Source: an uncultured Lachnospiraceae bacterium
Lineage (GTDB): Bacteria > Bacillota > Clostridia > Lachnospirales > Lachnospiraceae
Direction of reading: 5' to 3'
Assembly (NCBI GenBank): GCA_947629565.1
Contig: CANREG010000018.1
Location: 1 to 49,154, forward strand
Length of the DNA stretch: 49,154 nucleotides
Notes under the pieces: generated by a model
What the model saw: the letters and a program-made list of their open reading frames with translations, nothing else
What the model was told of the DNA's origin: nothing
Database searches by the model: none
In this document: piece by piece, positions 11,187 through 19,624 of the stretch
How the letters are laid out: each line of letters starts with the position of its first letter
Numbering within the stretch: the first letter of the stretch is position 1
Made by a program: the position numbers and the translations under genes

Positions 11187-11978
11187 TTATCTCCTCCGCT
11201 GTATCATTTCTTCAAAATTCTGCTCTAAATATCTTAAGGACCGCCGCTGGTTCTCCGGCAGAGTCGTCTCAATCAACACACTACAGGAATCAAAATACTG
11301 TCTCCGGTAATCCATAAAACGCTGCCAGTCAATCTGTCCGTCTCCTAACGCTAAGTGCTGGTCCCGCTTCAGGTTGTTATCATTAATATGAATATGCCGG
11401 ATATAGGGCGCTAACGCATCTATCCATTCCTGCATCGGGGTAGGAGAAATGCTGGCATGCGCATAGTCAAAACATATCCCGTAATTATCATAAATGCGCA
11501 GCCGCTCTGAGACAGCAGTCAAAAAATCCGGATCCGTATCAAACATATTCTCCAAGTAGATATCAGTATCAGGATAACGCTTTAAGAGACATTCTAAAAA
11601 CTCCACTGTCATTTCTATAGCCCGCCGATCGTATTCCACACCGGACAAAACCGGACTGATGTTCGTGTGGAACACCACGCCTTTCACGCCTAAGCGCACA
11701 GCAATCTTCATACTCTGTTCCATACGGAATTCAGAAATTTCCCGGATTCTGGGATCATAGCTGAACACTACAACATCGAAAAAGGCTCCATGCATGGTGC
11801 TTCCCTCCGGAAGTCCGATCTGCTGATAAAATTCCACCAGACGGTTCATCTCCTCTGTATCTTCTAATATCTCCGGATTATAAAAATCGTTAATTTCAAA
11901 ACCAACGCCATATTCTTCCGCAAGTTTTTGATGTTCTTCAATCTCCTGCTTGCGAACGACAATCAATAATTGTCCCAT
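11187..11978 (-). CDS. Sugar phosphate isomerase/epimerase-like TIM-barrel protein
   Basis: A 263-residue protein of the xylose isomerase-like TIM-barrel (AP endonuclease 2) superfamily. Characteristic strand-end residues can be seen: FHTNISP, YLENMFDTDPDF, GICFDYAHA, HIHINDNN and SVLIETTLP, supplying the Glu/His/Asp metal ligands usual in this fold. The substrate is unknown; relatives are sugar isomerases and epimerases or endonuclease IV. It is the first gene of the minus-strand second-messenger operon, downstream of a strong promoter at 12029-12057, with AAGGGGG before the ATG. Association with GGDEF and cyclase genes is unusual for this family. Confidence 0.88.
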   Translation of the reverse strand: MGQLLIVVRKQEIEEHQKLAEEYGVGFEINDFYNPEILEDTEEMNRLVEFYQQIGLPEGSTMHGAFFDVVVFSYDPRIREISEFRMEQSMKIAVRLGVKGVVFHTNISPVLSGVEYDRRAIEMTVEFLECLLKRYPDTDIYLENMFDTDPDFLTAVSERLRIYDNYGICFDYAHASISPTPMQEWIDALAPYIRHIHINDNNLKRDQHLALGDGQIDWQRFMDYRRQYFDSCSVLIETTLPENQRRSLRYLEQNFEEMIQRRR

Positions 11979-12028
11979 ATCCCCCTTTTTCCTCCCTGTT
12001 CCGCATTACATGAATGCCTAATAAATGT

Positions 12029-12057
12029 ATTATACTATTTTTTATGCCACAAATCAA
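12029..12057 (-). promoter_or_regulatory. Promoter of the isomerase-GGDEF-TIR-cyclase operon
   Basis: Read on the minus strand: TTGATT (12057-12052), 17-bp spacer, TATAAT (12034-12029). This is the only strong promoter seen ahead of the six tightly spaced genes from 11978 down to 6196. Confidence 0.75.
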
Positions 12058-12113
12058 TGTGTCAAACGGTTGCTTAATATAATTTTTGCTTTATCCCTTA
12101 TAGGATGCACAAC

Positions 12114-12151
12114 GTAAAACCAGCGTATCATATTGCTATGATACGCTGGTT
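12114..12151 (-). terminator. Terminator after the Cys/His repeat protein gene
   Basis: A perfect 14-bp inverted repeat (AACCAGCGTATCAT at 12118-12131 with its complement at 12138-12151, 6-nt loop) ends in TTTT on the minus strand. It lies about 65 bp after the stop of the 12217 gene. The short T-run makes it a moderate call. Confidence 0.65.
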
Positions 12152-12216
12152 CGTCACATCTTTGTTCTGTTAGAAAATCTATCCAGCCAGATTAATGTTC
12201 ATATGGAATCCGAATA

Positions 12217-15200
12217 TTATTTCCCAACCGGTTCATATACTGCTTCGTACATTTTACCCATATCTTTCCAAGTAAAGGTAATGGTTTTGCTAGCTCCTTC
12301 TACCATTGCCTTAGTCTGTAAATCTCTCCAACCTACAAACTGATAACCTTCCGCAGGTTCCGGAGCGGTAATGGTAATCTTATTCTGCTTATCTACATCA
12401 TAACTCTCTACCTCACCACCATCACCGGTAGACATAATTGTTGTTTTCACTATGGCTGCATACTCATTATTCCCACCGTAGGTTATCCAGCCGTCTCCTA
12501 ATTTAACATGAGCCAGACTATCTACCTTTGCAACAACAGCCCATACCAGACGGTTTTTAATCCATCTGTTAACCGGGCAGCAATTCTCTACTTCCCCATA
12601 GTTATCATTCCCATAATAATGCTGCCACCATCCGCTATTCGTACATTGGGCTGTAGTGTGATCTTCATTTATTTCCCATTTATGGCCGTTACCGTTCTGG
12701 ATATTAATCAGCCTCTTAGCCTTACATCCAGCATTTTGACAACCCTCGTAAATCAACCTGAATGAACAGTTTTCGTTCACCTCATTATCACCAACCACTT
12801 TTCCGGTTCCTTCTGTTCCCGGATTTTCCGCAATGTTGGATGATGTAAGAGCAACTTCATCTGCATCATAAGCGTAAGCTGGCCCGCCCCATTTATGACC
12901 GGTTGCAGGAATTGTATAGCTGGTATTTTCATATCCGCAATCTTTACATGTTACCGTTGCCCTCCCCGGTTCTTCACAAGTTGGCTCTTTGGTAATACTT
13001 TCATTATCAAAGTCATATTTATGACCCTTTGCCGAAATGATCTCCTCCTGTGTAAGTCCGCAATATTCACACGTCTTTGTCCTTACTCCCCATGAAGTAC
13101 AGGTCGGTTCTTTGGTAACGACAGACTCTCCAAAAGAATGGTTCGTTCCGTCAGAAGGAATCACATCTGTCTTCTTACTGTCACAACGAGAACACTTTAT
13201 GGAGCGCAGACCAGTCTCTTTACAGGTCGGTTCTTTCTCAACCACCCATTCCCCGCTGCTGTAGTCATGCCCTAACTTCTTCTGCGTTACAACTACATCC
13301 TTCTTCTCATGGCAACGAGTACATTCTGTAACTGTGTATCCATCCGTTGTACAGGTTGCCGGTACGGTAACTTCCTTCCAGTCATGACCTAATGGCCTTG
13401 CCGGTTCCCCATTCTCCTCCTTGATGATATGGAAAAATACCTGACCGCAATTTTCACATACAGAATATTGCTTGCCATAATCCGTACAAGTAGCCGGCTG
13501 CAAAGTGGTCTTCTTTAACTGATGTTCCGGAGCCGGCATATATTCTCCCGCCTTCTTGCCGCAAACCTTACAAATCTTTGACCAATATCCCGGCGCTGCA
13601 CAGGAGCATGGCTCATTGTCAACATACTGGTGCTCGCCCGTAGCCGGAATCACTTCTGTCTCCCTGCTGTCACAGCGGGAACACTTTCTTGATCTCTGCC
13701 CCGGCTTACCACAGGTTGCTTCCTGATCTATTACCCATTCGCCTGAATAATCATGACCTAAGGCTTCTTCCACTGCCAATGCGTCTTTCTTCACATGACA
13801 ACGGGTACACTCCGTTACTGTATAGCCTTCTGTGGTACAGGTTGGCTCTATACCTTTCGTCTCCCAAGCATGGCCTAAAGGCTTCTCTTCAGGGATTGTA
13901 TTAAAGAATACCTGACCGCAATCTTTACATTCATAATAATCCTTTCCATATCCCAGACAGGTTGCATCCACGTGTTCCGTCTTTACCGTCCTGTGATCCT
14001 TATTGATTGCCTGCCTAACTGCATAACCACATACGGTACACACTCTTTCTTTGTATCCCGGCTCCTTACAGGAAAGCGCCTCCTGCTTTACAACCCACTC
14101 TCCGAAAGTATGCTCTTTCTTTGTGCCTGCCTTAGTACGGGTATCTGTCTTATCGCAGCGGTCACACTTCGCTGTCTCGGTTCCATCCTTTGCGCAGGTG
14201 GCATCGTCATTATATACATAATTTGTAAAACTATGGCCCAATGCCGGAATAGACTCTGTCTTCCCCACATAACCACAACGGGAACACTTGCCATCTAAGT
14301 ATTTCCGGCCCGTTCCTGTACAAGTAGGCTCAATGGTTGCCCACGGCTGCATATCATGCCCGAGAGCGTCTATTGTTTCGGTGTCTACTGCCCCGCAGAC
14401 GGAGCAAACACGCTCTTTGCTGCCCGGTACCGTACAAGTTGCTTCTGTCTTCGTTACCCAGTCTGCAAAACTGTGGGGTTTCATTGTTCCGCTGGCAGTA
14501 CGGGTGTCCGTCTCTTCGCAACGGTCACACTTCGCTGTCTCGGTTCCATCTTCTGTACAGGTTGCATCTCCGTTATATACATAATTCGTAAAGCTGTGGC
14601 CTAATGCGGAAAGAACTATTTTTTCTCCCTCATAGCCACAACGAGAACATTTGCCACCATTGGTAATTCTTCCATCCTCTGTACAGGTCGGTTCAACAGT
14701 CTCTACTCCCTGCATATCATGGCCCAAAGCCTCTATTACTTCGGTCTCCACCGCACCACAAACAGAACAAATATGTTCTTTGCTGCCTGTTTCCTCACAG
14801 GTTGCATCTACCTTAACCTGCCACTCGCCAAAGCTATGGCCTAATGCAGAACCAACCTTCGTGCGAGTATCCGTCACATCGCAACCGTCACATACGGCAG
14901 TTTCTGTTCCGTCTTCCATACAAGTCGCATCTTCATTATATACATAATTCGTAAAGCTGTGAGTATGCTCTGTCCTTTTGGGTTGTTCCGGCTTTTGGGA
15001 TTGCGCCGACTTTCCAGGTTGCTCTGTCTTTTGAGACTGGTCCATATCCTCAATCTGTTCTGTCTCTTGAGACTGCTCGGTTGTCTCAGGCTGCGCATTC
15101 GCATCACTGTTTTTTACCTCTTTTTTAAGAAGCTTGCTATAAGAATTCTCTTTCCCCTCCGGAACCTCTACCGTTGCCTCCGCAGCAATTCCTTTAAGCG

Positions 15201-15627
15201 CATTCTTTCCAACCTTTACAAGCTTTGTACTTTCGATATCAATTTCACTTAACTTCTTACAGCCGTTAAAGGCATTTTTCCCAATCTTCTTTAACTCGGT
15301 ATTGGTTGTCACGGATGTCAGCTTCTTATATCCCTTAAATGCATTGTTGCCAATCTCCGTCACCGTAAAGGTACATCCGTTCTTTTTAACCGTATCCGGC
15401 ATCTCCACAACCGCCAGTTTCTTGGATTTGGCGCCAATCAGGGAAACTGTACCTGATTTCTCTGATACGGAAACCACCTTATAACGATACTTTCCGCTGG
15501 TAAAAATACTGCCTGTCTTCACACCGGTTATGGCTGCATTGGCAGGTATTACACCGCCCCCAAAGACAGTGCCAATTACCAGTGCGATTGTCATGATGAT
15601 AGAAATGATTCTCTTTCTCAATCTCAT
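12217..15627 (-). CDS. Secreted LRR protein with ~17 Cys/His modules
   Basis: 1136 residues. A signal peptide occupies 1-32 (Lys/Arg start, hydrophobic core, PANAA cleavage region). Residues ~38-150 form a short BspA-type leucine-rich repeat region (VTEIGNNAFKGYKKLTSV, LKKIGKNAFNGCKKLSEI). A Gln/Glu/Ser linker (175-220) follows. Residues 221-913 hold about 17 modules of 36-46 residues with the pattern TC-x(8-11)-C-x2-C-x(~12)-GH. The C-terminus (1075-1133) resembles an InlB B-type/Flg_new beta domain (ITITAPEPAEGYQFVGW). No LPXTG or cell-wall repeat is visible, so it is either released or held by another means. Likely an extracellular surface or adhesin-like protein; function unknown. GGGAGGAG precedes the ATG. 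Confidence 0.85.
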   Translation of the reverse strand: MRLRKRIISIIMTIALVIGTVFGGGVIPANAAITGVKTGSIFTSGKYRYKVVSVSEKSGTVSLIGAKSKKLAVVEMPDTVKKNGCTFTVTEIGNNAFKGYKKLTSVTTNTELKKIGKNAFNGCKKLSEIDIESTKLVKVGKNALKGIAAEATVEVPEGKENSYSKLLKKEVKNSDANAQPETTEQSQETEQIEDMDQSQKTEQPGKSAQSQKPEQPKRTEHTHSFTNYVYNEDATCMEDGTETAVCDGCDVTDTRTKVGSALGHSFGEWQVKVDATCEETGSKEHICSVCGAVETEVIEALGHDMQGVETVEPTCTEDGRITNGGKCSRCGYEGEKIVLSALGHSFTNYVYNGDATCTEDGTETAKCDRCEETDTRTASGTMKPHSFADWVTKTEATCTVPGSKERVCSVCGAVDTETIDALGHDMQPWATIEPTCTGTGRKYLDGKCSRCGYVGKTESIPALGHSFTNYVYNDDATCAKDGTETAKCDRCDKTDTRTKAGTKKEHTFGEWVVKQEALSCKEPGYKERVCTVCGYAVRQAINKDHRTVKTEHVDATCLGYGKDYYECKDCGQVFFNTIPEEKPLGHAWETKGIEPTCTTEGYTVTECTRCHVKKDALAVEEALGHDYSGEWVIDQEATCGKPGQRSRKCSRCDSRETEVIPATGEHQYVDNEPCSCAAPGYWSKICKVCGKKAGEYMPAPEHQLKKTTLQPATCTDYGKQYSVCENCGQVFFHIIKEENGEPARPLGHDWKEVTVPATCTTDGYTVTECTRCHEKKDVVVTQKKLGHDYSSGEWVVEKEPTCKETGLRSIKCSRCDSKKTDVIPSDGTNHSFGESVVTKEPTCTSWGVRTKTCEYCGLTQEEIISAKGHKYDFDNESITKEPTCEEPGRATVTCKDCGYENTSYTIPATGHKWGGPAYAYDADEVALTSSNIAENPGTEGTGKVVGDNEVNENCSFRLIYEGCQNAGCKAKRLINIQNGNGHKWEINEDHTTAQCTNSGWWQHYYGNDNYGEVENCCPVNRWIKNRLVWAVVAKVDSLAHVKLGDGWITYGGNNEYAAIVKTTIMSTGDGGEVESYDVDKQNKITITAPEPAEGYQFVGWRDLQTKAMVEGASKTITFTWKDMGKMYEAVYEPVGK
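12889..14967 (-). repeat. Coding tandem repeats with two super-repeat registers
   Basis: Within the 12217 gene, modules recur in larger blocks. Near-identical DNA segments at about 14138, 14500 and 14865 show a period of ~365 bp (three modules, ~121 residues). Residues 551-705 and 707-830 form a second block type (CGQVFF, then TVTECTRCH, then KCSRCDS). This indicates growth by duplication of three-module blocks. Confidence 0.75.
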
Positions 15628-15707
15628 ACAATCTCCTCCCTTCTTTTATCCCATGCAGATACAAAATAATATACAATAAAATATGTAACGCCGTTAATTG
15701 TGTTCAT

Positions 15708-15716
15708 TATAACACA
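15708..15716 (-). promoter_or_regulatory. Possible extended -10 promoter of the repeat-protein gene
   Basis: TGTTATAAT on the minus strand (15716-15708) is an extended -10 element about 80 bp before the 15627 start; no good -35 is seen 17 bp upstream. Confidence 0.4.
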
Positions 15717-15839
15717 CCCCTTTTCTTTTTACCATACACATTTTGTACAAATTCCGTTCCAATTTTTAACATATCTCCTAACGGACTTCCATAACATTTC
15801 AAAGACAGCTTTGCATAAACGACAAAATGGCGGATTTTG

Positions 15840-15868
15840 TTGAATTTTCGCTTTTTTTGTGGTACATT
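15840..15868 (+). promoter_or_regulatory. Promoter of the ibrA/ibrB-like pair
   Basis: TTGAAT (15840-15845) and TACATT (15863-15868) with a 17-bp spacer, about 40 bp before the 15910 start. Confidence 0.5.
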
Positions 15869-15909
15869 AAGCATACGAATTAGTAAATTTTGGAAATCAG
15901 GGGTGCGGT

Positions 15910-17241
15910 ATGACAAGGGAATATATGGGGGAAACCGTATACGAGGCAGCCAGGCGGCGGCTTAAGTTTCTTTTTGAAGAATTCGATAACATTTACCTGT
16001 CCTTTTCCGGCGGGAAAGACAGCGGCCTTTTATTAAATCTTCTATTGGATTTCCGGGAACAATATTACCCTGACCGGACAATCGGCGTGTTTCACCAGGA
16101 TTTTGAAGCCCAGTATACCGTCACCACAGAATATATAGAACGTACCTTTGAACGGATCCGGGATCAGGTGGAGCCCTACTGGGTATGCCTGCCCATGGCG
16201 ACAAGAACCGCCTTAAGCAGCTATGAAATGTACTGGTATCCATGGGATGACAAGAAAAAGGATTGCTGGGTTCGCAGCATGCCGGATAAGGACTATGTCA
16301 TCAATCTGTCCAACAACCCCATCAGCACATACAAATACAAGATGCATCAGGAGGATCTGGCCAAGCAGTTTGGCCGCTGGTACCGGATGTCCCATGGCAA
16401 CGGCAAAACCGTCTGTCTTCTGGGAATGCGGGCAGAGGAATCCCTGCAAAGATACAGCGGCTTCCTCAATAAAAAATATGGCTATCAGAATGAGTGCTGG
16501 ATCAGCCAGCAGTTTAAAGATGTGTGGTGCGCCTCTCCCCTTTATGACTGGACTGTAAATGATGTGTGGCACGCCCATTATAAATTTAATTATGACTACA
16601 ACCATTTATATGATCTTTACTATATGGCCGGACTTACCGCATCCCAGATGCGGGTGGCCTCCCCGTTTAACGATTACTCTAAAGATTCCTTAAATCTGTA
16701 CCGGGTGATCGACCCGGAAATCTGGGTAAAGCTGGTTGGCCGAGTGCAGGGTGCCAACTTTGCCTGCATCTACGGAAAGACCAAAGCCATGGGCTATCGC
16801 AATGTCACTCTGCCGGAGGGGCACACGTGGGAATCCTTTACCAAATTTTTATTAAATACGCTGCCCGCCAGACTTCGGAAAAATTATATTAAAAAGTTCA
16901 ATTCTTCTATTATGTTCTGGCACAAGACCGGCGGCGGATTAGACGAGGAGACCATACAGGAATTAATCGATCATGGTTACCACATTCAGCGCAACGGAGT
17001 ATCCAATTACACTCTAAGCAAAAAGACAAGAGTTGTGTTTGTGGGGAAAATTCCCGACCAGACAGACGATATCAAGACCTCCAAAGACATTCCGAGCTGG
17101 AAAAGAATGTGCTACTGCATATTAAAAAACGACCATATCTGCCGCTTTATGGGCTTTGGCCTGACAAGGGAACAGCAAAGGCAGATCGACTACATAAAAG
17201 GCCAGTATAAAGGCATTGAGGAGATGAATTATGGCGTATAA
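15910..17241 (+). CDS. IbrA-like PP-loop protein, DUF3440
   Basis: 443 residues of the phosphoadenosine phosphosulfate reductase-like family. The PP-loop SFSGGKDSGLLL (SGGKDS at 33-38) binds ATP pyrophosphate. The downstream region, rich in Trp and Tyr (NDVWHAHYKFNYDYN, MRVASPFNDYSKDS), matches the DUF3440/IbrA type rather than true sulfate-assimilation reductases; the C-terminal ECGLH redox motif of CysH is absent. In E. coli, IbrA acts with the ParB-like IbrB as a co-activator of other genes; the biochemical activity is unknown. It overlaps the ParB-like gene by 11 nt, indicating translational coupling. Start ATG at 15910 follows AGGGGTG. Other PP-loop roles (DndC-like DNA sulfur modification, RNA thiolation) are less likely because dnd genes are absent. 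Confidence 0.88.
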   Translation: MTREYMGETVYEAARRRLKFLFEEFDNIYLSFSGGKDSGLLLNLLLDFREQYYPDRTIGVFHQDFEAQYTVTTEYIERTFERIRDQVEPYWVCLPMATRTALSSYEMYWYPWDDKKKDCWVRSMPDKDYVINLSNNPISTYKYKMHQEDLAKQFGRWYRMSHGNGKTVCLLGMRAEESLQRYSGFLNKKYGYQNECWISQQFKDVWCASPLYDWTVNDVWHAHYKFNYDYNHLYDLYYMAGLTASQMRVASPFNDYSKDSLNLYRVIDPEIWVKLVGRVQGANFACIYGKTKAMGYRNVTLPEGHTWESFTKFLLNTLPARLRKNYIKKFNSSIMFWHKTGGGLDEETIQELIDHGYHIQRNGVSNYTLSKKTRVVFVGKIPDQTDDIKTSKDIPSWKRMCYCILKNDHICRFMGFGLTREQQRQIDYIKGQYKGIEEMNYGV

Positions 17242-17752
17242 AAGTCCCGTTTACAACATTATTGCCGTACCAATCGACAAGATACAGGCAAACAACTACA
17301 ACCCAAACACCGTCGCTCCGCCGGAAATGAAGCTGCTTTACGAGAGCATCAAAAACGACGGTTATACCATGCCTATTGTCTGCTACCATGACAGCAAGGA
17401 AGACAAGTACATTATTGTGGACGGTTTTCACCGCTACCGGATTATGTTAGAGCATGAGGACATCTATGAGCGGGAAGGGGGAATGCTGCCGGTTTCCGTA
17501 ATCGACAAGGAATTAGATCAGAGAATGGCCAGCACAATCCGCCATAACCGGGCAAGAGGAACCCATGATGTGGAGCTGATGAGCAGCATCGTCAGGGATT
17601 TGCACGAATTAGGACGCTCGGACGCATGGATTTCCAAGCACTTAGGCATGGATAAGGACGAAATTCTCCGTCTCAAACAGATTACCGGTCTGGCCGCCCT
17701 TTTTAAGGACATAGACTTCGGACAGGCATGGAAACCGGTGGACGAAGAATAA
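17231..17752 (+). CDS. IbrB-like ParB/Srx-domain protein
   Basis: 173 residues. An N-terminal ParB/sulfiredoxin-like nucleotide-binding domain (10-115) is visible: PIDKIQANNYNPNTV, then IIVDGFHRYRIM, where GFHR (65-68) is at the position of the ParB GxxR box, and RHNRARG (104-110). In ParB proteins this fold binds and hydrolyses CTP. The last ~60 residues (DVELMSSIVRDLHELGRSDAWISKHLGMDKDEILRLK) include a helix-turn-helix-like segment. No centromere-binding or dimerisation domain of chromosomal ParB follows, and no parA is nearby. The 11-nt overlap with the upstream PP-loop gene is the typical ibrA-ibrB arrangement. Confidence 0.88.
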   Translation: MAYKSPVYNIIAVPIDKIQANNYNPNTVAPPEMKLLYESIKNDGYTMPIVCYHDSKEDKYIIVDGFHRYRIMLEHEDIYEREGGMLPVSVIDKELDQRMASTIRHNRARGTHDVELMSSIVRDLHELGRSDAWISKHLGMDKDEILRLKQITGLAALFKDIDFGQAWKPVDEE

Positions 17753-17807
17753 CCACCCCGCAATCCTGCCTGTCCAGCATTTTTACAATATCTGATTCCA
17801 TACTGCC

Positions 17808-19577
17808 CTATCTGGCCGCCTTCGCCTCTTTCTCCTGCTTTAGTACAGACTGGAAGGCTTTCATATCTTTTGCAATCTCACCGCTTAACAACAGCATACA
17901 AATCAGGTTGGGCACCGCCATCAACGCATTGGCAATGTCCGACAGATTCCACACGAGATCCAGAGTCTGGGTTGCACCCACATAAGCAATCAGTGAGAAA
18001 AATATGCGGTAAACCATATTATATTTATGGGTTCCCAGTATGTACTCAAAGGCTTTCTCTCCATGATATTCCCAGCCGAGAATCGTGGAAAAAGCAAACA
18101 AGGCAATCCCTATTGTCACCAGCCAGCCGCCGGCTTTTCCCAGTACCGTCTCAAACGCCTTAATGGTAAGGGAGGAGCCCTCCACCAGTTCGCTGTACCG
18201 GAAGGAGCCGCCTTTATTGGTCTCATCTACGCTGAAATTATATATGTTTTTGTCGTCTCCCTGCCAGGTACCGTCAATCATTACCGTACCGTCCTCTAAA
18301 ATGGCCGCAGCCGCCGGTCCCGCTTCCACAGACGCAAGAGAAGCTCCCTGCTCTTCTTTCGCAGAAGCGTCTGTAAACTGTACCTTATCCTCATCCCCGG
18401 CATAAGGCGTAAGCACCAGCGTTTTCTGCTCCGATTGCAGGGTAACCTTGTTGCCGTCAACAGCGATATCATACCGGATATCCTCATTTTTTCCATCATT
18501 ATAGGAGGCTTCGATTACCATCTGATTGCCCTCTACCGTATATATTCCCTGAGCTTTCTGGGCAGTCATTCCCAACACGCCGGAAGAGGCAATGGTAAGA
18601 CCGGTGATTGTACATACCACAATGGTATCCCAGAAGGTACCGGTCATATTGATATAAGCCTGACGCACCGGATTGTCCGTAGTCGCTGCGGCAGCGGTAA
18701 TGGCTGCCGAACCCATACCGGCCTCATTGGAAAACACGCCTCTTGCCACACCGTAACGCATGGCTCCCATCATGGACGCCACCACAGTACCAAGCGCGCC
18801 GCCGGACACCGCTTTCACGCTGAAGGCCATGGAAAAAATCGTGGCAATCCCGGAAGGTAAATTGCCGACATTTCCGATAATTACGACCAATGCGCATATT
18901 ACATAAAAGATTGCCATAACAGGAACCACCACGGAGGATACCTTGGAAATGGTCTTAATACCGCCGACAATAATAATCAGGGCAAGAACAGTGATGACAA
19001 TGCCCACAATCATCAGCGGAACATGAAAGGTTTCATTTAATGCGGAGGCAATAGAATTGGCCTGCGTCATATTTCCGATACCGAAGGAGGCCACCACTGC
19101 AAAAAAGGCAAAGAGCCAGCCAAGAATTTTGCCAAACGTCTTATTCTTTATCGCTTTTTTCATGGTATACATCGGACCGCCGGACATTTCGCCCTTCTCA
19201 TTTACCTCCCGGTATTTGATTGCCAGCATACACTCTGAAAATTTGGAGGTCAGCCCAAAGCAGGCGGAAATCCACATCCACACCAGCGCGCCGGGACCGC
19301 CGGATACCATAGCCGTCGCCACGCCGACAATATTTCCCGTGCCAATCGTAGCCGCCAAAGCCGTCGTCAGCGCAGAAAACGGAGAGACATCTCCCTGCCC
19401 CCTGCTCTTCGTCCGGGCTTCCTTACTCAATGTGCTCTTTAGCGCATAGGGCAGGTTCCGCCAGGGCAAAAATCCGGTGCGAATCGTCAAGAATACGCCT
19501 GTGCCCACTAAGAGCACCAGCATTACCGGTCCCCAGACAAAATCATCCACTGCGCTTACAATCTCTGAAAAATTCAT
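17808..19577 (-). CDS. AGCS sodium:alanine symporter with inserted domain
   Basis: A 589-residue sodium/alanine (or glycine) symporter of the AGCS family in the membrane. Family signatures are clear: TALAATIGTGNIVGVATA (~72-89), GPGALVWMWISACFG and GVARGVFSNEAGMGSAAI (276-293). AGCS proteins are normally about 450-500 residues; here residues ~337-468 form an extra soluble, Asp/Thr/Gly-rich, beta-like segment (YTVEGNQMVIEASYN ... GTVMIDGTWQGDDKNIYNFSV) between two transmembrane helices. The helix bundle then resumes at AFETVLGKAGGWLVTIG and FSTILGWEYHGEKAFEY. The frame is open throughout. GAAGGAG precedes the ATG. It lies 47 bp downstream of the amidase gene. Confidence 0.94.
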   Translation of the reverse strand: MNFSEIVSAVDDFVWGPVMLVLLVGTGVFLTIRTGFLPWRNLPYALKSTLSKEARTKSRGQGDVSPFSALTTALAATIGTGNIVGVATAMVSGGPGALVWMWISACFGLTSKFSECMLAIKYREVNEKGEMSGGPMYTMKKAIKNKTFGKILGWLFAFFAVVASFGIGNMTQANSIASALNETFHVPLMIVGIVITVLALIIIVGGIKTISKVSSVVVPVMAIFYVICALVVIIGNVGNLPSGIATIFSMAFSVKAVSGGALGTVVASMMGAMRYGVARGVFSNEAGMGSAAITAAAATTDNPVRQAYINMTGTFWDTIVVCTITGLTIASSGVLGMTAQKAQGIYTVEGNQMVIEASYNDGKNEDIRYDIAVDGNKVTLQSEQKTLVLTPYAGDEDKVQFTDASAKEEQGASLASVEAGPAAAAILEDGTVMIDGTWQGDDKNIYNFSVDETNKGGSFRYSELVEGSSLTIKAFETVLGKAGGWLVTIGIALFAFSTILGWEYHGEKAFEYILGTHKYNMVYRIFFSLIAYVGATQTLDLVWNLSDIANALMAVPNLICMLLLSGEIAKDMKAFQSVLKQEKEAKAAR

Positions 19578-19624
19578 AACATTCTCCTTCTTTTATTTTC
19601 ACATTTTTATTGATTAGCCGCCGT

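Noticed and set aside
6196-12057. Direct assignment of the TIR/cyclase operon to Pycsar or CBASS
   Set aside because: The TIR protein has no cyclic nucleotide-binding domain, the cyclase is a receiver-linked class III enzyme and not a CD-NTase, and there are no accessory cap genes. The similarity is kept only as a hypothesis.
12889-14967. CRISPR-like periodic repeats
   Set aside because: The periodicity lies in an open reading frame encoding protein modules, with repeat lengths of 110-365 bp and no constant short repeat with unique spacers.
15707-15916. 69-codon minus-strand reading frame upstream of the IbrA-like gene
   Set aside because: It lacks a ribosome site, overlaps the start and promoter of the plus-strand gene and matches no family I can name. 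Its protein-like composition could mark a decayed gene, but there is not enough to call it.
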